From assembly GCA_002751075.1 (NCBI GenBank), contig NAOQ01000512.1, positions 35,040-48,856 on the forward strand: DNA of 13,817 nt, written 5' to 3'. Numbering within the stretch: position 1 is the first letter of the stretch; each line of letters begins with the position of its first letter. This DNA comes from Ichthyophonus hoferi. Lineage: Eukaryota; Opisthokonta; Ichthyosporea; Ichthyophonida; Ichthyophonidae. The translations under genes and the position numbers were made by a program. The notes beneath the pieces are model-generated. The model saw only the letters and a program-made list of their open reading frames with translations. It ran no database searches and had not been told where the DNA came from. Shown piece after piece: positions 11,075 to 13,817 of this stretch.

Positions 11075-11464
11075 TCTGTTTGTAACAGAAGGGAATACAG
11101 TAAACCAAAGTGTTTACAATTACAATTATAATTCATTGTTGCAACTTACTGCCAGTTCAACCCTTATTACCCTTTCTCAAATGGGAAGGGCGGAGTAGTG
11201 TGACATTTCCAGCCTAAATAACGGCCAAATAATGGTAAGCAATGATTTGCTTGGTAGCTTGATAGGGGACATGCAGGGAACATACATAGACTTGACATTA
11301 CTAGAGATATCTTAATATTGTAACTGTCAGCTATCGTGCAATAGCTGGTTTAATCAACTCTACCTTTCTAATCAACAGAAGTAACAAGTCTAGTTACTTT
11401 CAACAAGTGATCTAGAATTTGACGAGATCATCAAAAACCCTTACTAACGCGGGACGTTAGTAGG
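11075..11464. repeat. Cluster of eight short hairpins
   Basis: Eight inverted repeats in 390 bases: TCTGTT/AACAGA (11075-11089), GTAAAC/GTTTAC (11100-11117), CCCTTTCT/GGGAAGGG with two G-U pairs (11170-11190), AAGCAA/TTGCTT (11237-11252), CAGCTAT/ATAGCTG (11328-11347), AAGTAAC/GTTACTT (11379-11399), TGATCT/AGATCA (11408-11430), CTTACTAACG/CGTTAGTAGG with one G-U pair (11440-11464). No open frame or known RNA family is recognised. Confidence 0.55.
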
Positions 11465-11985
11465 TTTATTTGTACTTTATTTCCATACACAGAGCAAACA
11501 CGCAAGTCACTAAAGTTAGATCGAAGGCACATAATCAAACTAGTACAATCAAGATCCTACCCTATAAGGTAAACCTAATACATGGCAATAACACTATGCT
11601 AGACCCCCTTTACCTTAATTGCAAGCAAATATATGCATGTATGTATGTGTATATACATAAAATAGATATGTGGTATAATAGTTACACTTAAGCTAGACTA
11701 TATCTGATGCAAGGAATTTATTGTTTCATAAACTTTAAGTAATAGCTTTATCTACGTACCATGGTACGCACCTATCCAACCATGCCATCGACCGTGTAGT
11801 CAAAGTGTTGTCCTATTCACTATACCCATCCGTATCACCAAAAAGAAACAGTTAGAACTATCAAGGCTACAAGGGAGATGATATGTTCCATAGGTAGCAA
11901 TAGTGAAATAAGGAAAGGGAGAATGTATGTGGTAATAACCTCATGACTGTGTTGAATGTGCAACCTAGTAAGTTATGGTGGTGCC
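11465..11985. other. Gene-free stretch with one palindrome
   Basis: A 73-codon plus-strand frame at 11470-11691 shows no family and ends in TATGTA simple sequence, so it is not called. A perfect 14-bp palindrome CGTACCATGGTACG lies at 11755-11768. Nothing else is recognisable. Confidence 0.5.
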
Positions 11986-11986
11986 G

Positions 11987-12083
11987 GATAGGATAGGATA
12001 GAATAGAATAGGATAGAATAAGGTAGGGTAGGATAGGATAGGATAGGATGGGATGGGATAGCGTAGGATAAGTTAAGTTAAGT
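11987..12083. repeat. (GGATA)n array followed by (AAGTT)n
   Basis: Pentanucleotide GGATA with AGATA, GGGTA and GGATG variants to about 12061, then three AAGTT units at 12069-12083. Confidence 0.9.
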
Positions 12084-12449
12084 TACTCAAAATTAAATAG
12101 AATAATGTATTGTGTATTGATCTCAGTTTTTGTAGTAATTGTCTCGTTCATGCGCATGGTGGCAGCTGACTATTTCAAGCAGAGAAATTAAGATAAACCT
12201 GTATAACTTTTATGCAATATCACTACATAGTCAAGAGTCCTTAATCTGTCTCAGACCAAACCCTTTTATACTATCTAAATATAGCCTTATTTATAGAGGA
12301 TACTTCCAAACCTATTGCTTAAATTAAATTATCTAGAGCAAAGATTGAAGATGGCTCTTGAACCATTTATCTCATTGGTGTAACTACCTTAGTGTGTTGA
12401 CAAATCAATCCAATGGGTTGAAGGATATTACGCAATTAAATCATCTGTG
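12084..12449. other. Gene-free stretch
   Basis: A 62-codon plus-strand frame (12139-12327) has no recognisable similarity and is probably chance. CATGCGCATG at 12149-12158 is a perfect palindrome. No RNA gene is seen. Confidence 0.5.
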
Positions 12450-12522
12450 GTTAGCGATCTTGTAACACTTCTATATCAACACAGAGATTCAAGAGCCGCT
12501 AACTAGAGCTTTAGCCTGCTCT
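12450..12522. repeat. Two adjacent inverted repeats
   Basis: GTTAGCG (12450-12456) pairs with CGCTAAC (12497-12503), with an inner CTTG/CAAG pair. An AGAGC/GCTCT hairpin follows at 12505-12522. The 7-bp outer stem recalls a tRNA acceptor stem, but the span (54 nt) and lack of a T-arm argue against a tRNA. Confidence 0.45.
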
Positions 12523-12930
12523 CTAACTAACGACGATCATCTAATAAAACCCAGTACAACAGATAATAGTTCTATTTCCAATATTATTTTTAGCTTATGA
12601 TTATACACTAATTATTATAATATAAAGACAATGGCTATTATTTTAAAATCAGTCATTTTTTTTTAATGTATACGGGCCTGTGTATATTACCTTGATGCAA
12701 TCATGCAATATAAAAAATTGCATTTATAGAATGAATGTGGATCGTATCTATATAAATCATATGCACCGTTTCTATACAATTATTGTTCTTTCGGTCAATT
12801 CAAAACATTAATATATATATATATATATATAGAAATTAATAATGGCAAAATATGGTATACTTATAAGGGTTGATCATTATTATCTTTTTAAGAGCAATAT
12901 CTTAGAAAGCAGGGCATATATATATATGAA
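12523..12930. other. Gene-free AT-rich stretch
   Basis: No coding signal. It contains an ATGCAAT/ATTGCAT hairpin with a 7-nt loop (12703-12723) and an (AT)n run at about 12810-12831. Confidence 0.6.
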
Positions 12931-12948
12931 AACTAGTTTAAACTAGTT
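12931..12948. repeat. Perfect 18-bp palindrome
   Basis: AACTAGTTTAAACTAGTT equals its own reverse complement over all 18 bases. Confidence 0.95.
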
Positions 12949-13002
12949 ATGGTTGCTATGTTTTTACTGAGCGTCCAGATACGACATTGATTGCTGTCCT
13001 CT

Positions 13003-13004
<2 letters not shown>

Positions 13005-13048
<44 letters not shown>

Positions 13049-13072
13049 TACTACTATTATTACTACTACTAC

Positions 13073-13158
<86 letters not shown>

Positions 13159-13206
13159 GCTATTATTATTATTACTACTACTATCAATATTATTACTATT
13201 ATTACA

Positions 13207-13259
<53 letters not shown>

Positions 13260-13260
13260 T
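13005..13260. repeat. (ATT)n microsatellite, about 255 bp
   Basis: A long ATT/TTA trinucleotide array with scattered ACT interruptions. The open frames of poly-Ile, poly-Leu, poly-Asn or poly-Tyr across it are artefacts of the repeat. Confidence 0.97.
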
Positions 13261-13460
13261 ATGGAAGCCCTTATACCGACCGACTCTCTAGGTAACTGGC
13301 TCTAATGATAATCTTTGTACAAAGTCCCAAAAATATTAATTGGTTTGTTAATATTGAAAGATGAAAAGCCTCAGGCTTACCAATCCCTAATAAGTTATGT
13401 TATATGTACGGCTACCAGACCAATTCTCACATAGTATACTATATTATAACAGACCAATCA
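13261..13460. other. Gene-free stretch with two inverted repeats
   Basis: AATATTAA/TTAATATT with an 8-nt loop (13332-13355), followed by an AAGCCT-C-AGGCTT near-palindrome at about 13366-13378. If the minus-strand gene at the right edge is real, this would be its 3' flank. Confidence 0.5.
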
Positions 13461-13817
13461 TTATATTGCACAACGGATTTCATTAGAAAATAATACTATA
13501 TTAATCCGGAAAAATTTGATTCTTTGATTCGCTTGGAATGTGGAAATTGCCCAATGAGATCGATCAGTAAAGGATGATATATTACAATGAAAGTAATAAG
13601 TATTTTCGTTAATTACTAAAAATAATAATAATATTTTAATTATTATTACTATTATTGCTATTATAAATACCATTATTATATATTAGTCTAAATCCCTATA
13701 TTGGACCAATAATAACTTACATTTATTCATCTCTATGGTATGGTTTCTAACATTGTACAATCCGATTGGCTCCTGTATTTTACATCGCAGGAAAACATAC
13801 CACTCACCAATCCCAAT
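13461..13817 (-). CDS. Partial 3' end of an unidentified second gene (candidate)
   Basis: The minus strand is open from the right edge, reading EWYVFLRCKIQEPIGLYNVR and then NHTIEMNK, and stops at a strong GTAAGT donor (exon left edge 13721). A TATAG acceptor at 13496 in matching phase would add LLFSNEIRCAI and a stop at 13461, with a 225-nt intron. An alternative is that a CAG acceptor at 13773 starts the exon, leaving only 13721-13772. No family is recognised, and no AATAAA was seen shortly after the stop. Confidence 0.3.

Noticed and set aside
12450-12503. tRNA-like element with 7-bp outer stem
   Set aside because: Too short for a nuclear tRNA, with no proper T-arm, anticodon arm or B-box.
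12933-13305. Long poly-Asn, poly-Ile, poly-Leu and poly-Tyr frames
   Set aside because: Translations of the ATT microsatellite in different frames.
1-13817. CRISPR arrays, bacterial operons or prokaryotic elements
   Set aside because: The sequence has spliceosomal introns and a eukaryotic gene. The tandem repeats are simple microsatellites or minisatellites without spacers.

Overview
The window is AT-rich eukaryotic DNA with spliceosomal introns and many simple repeats. The codon choice, the small-to-medium introns (77 to 491 bp apart from one of 2.3 kb) and the near-animal protein sequence point to an invertebrate animal. A sponge or another early-branching animal would fit, but I cannot prove the species from sequence alone.

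Positions 43 to 8119 on the minus strand hold one gene, HBS1 (human HBS1L), read from right to left. I could place 17 coding exons with consistent splice phases. They encode about 636 residues, and only the last few codons lie off the left edge. All five GTPase motifs are present. The gene also has a large alternative terminal exon (4892-5952) with its own stop codon and a nearby AATAAA. It carries the [12 protein letters not shown] motif of SKI7-like isoforms. The locus therefore appears to make two proteins. One is HBS1, the ribosome-rescue GTPase that partners Pelota. The other is a SKI7-like adaptor of about 500 residues that should link the SKI complex to the RNA exosome. The two share the first five exons.

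Three features around the splicing stand out. The shared exon 5 ends at a GC donor. A 26-bp minisatellite carrying four UGCAUG motifs and UG-rich sequence lies just downstream of that donor. The intron inside the GTPase domain at 3187-3326 is a U12-type AT-AC intron with a perfect ATATCCTTTT donor and a good branch site.

To the right of the gene come an AT-rich upstream region (8120-8640), pentanucleotide arrays (about 8640-8885) and a GC-rich island with a 50-codon open frame (8899-9051). Then follow more repeats and a broken Ty1/copia-like retrotransposon fossil on the minus strand (about 9890-10761). From about 11.0 to 13.4 kb no gene is recognisable, but short perfect inverted repeats are unusually frequent, with eight hairpins between 11075 and 11464. 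A long ATT microsatellite fills 13005-13260. The last 100 bases look like a minus-strand exon of a second, unidentified gene that would end near 13461.
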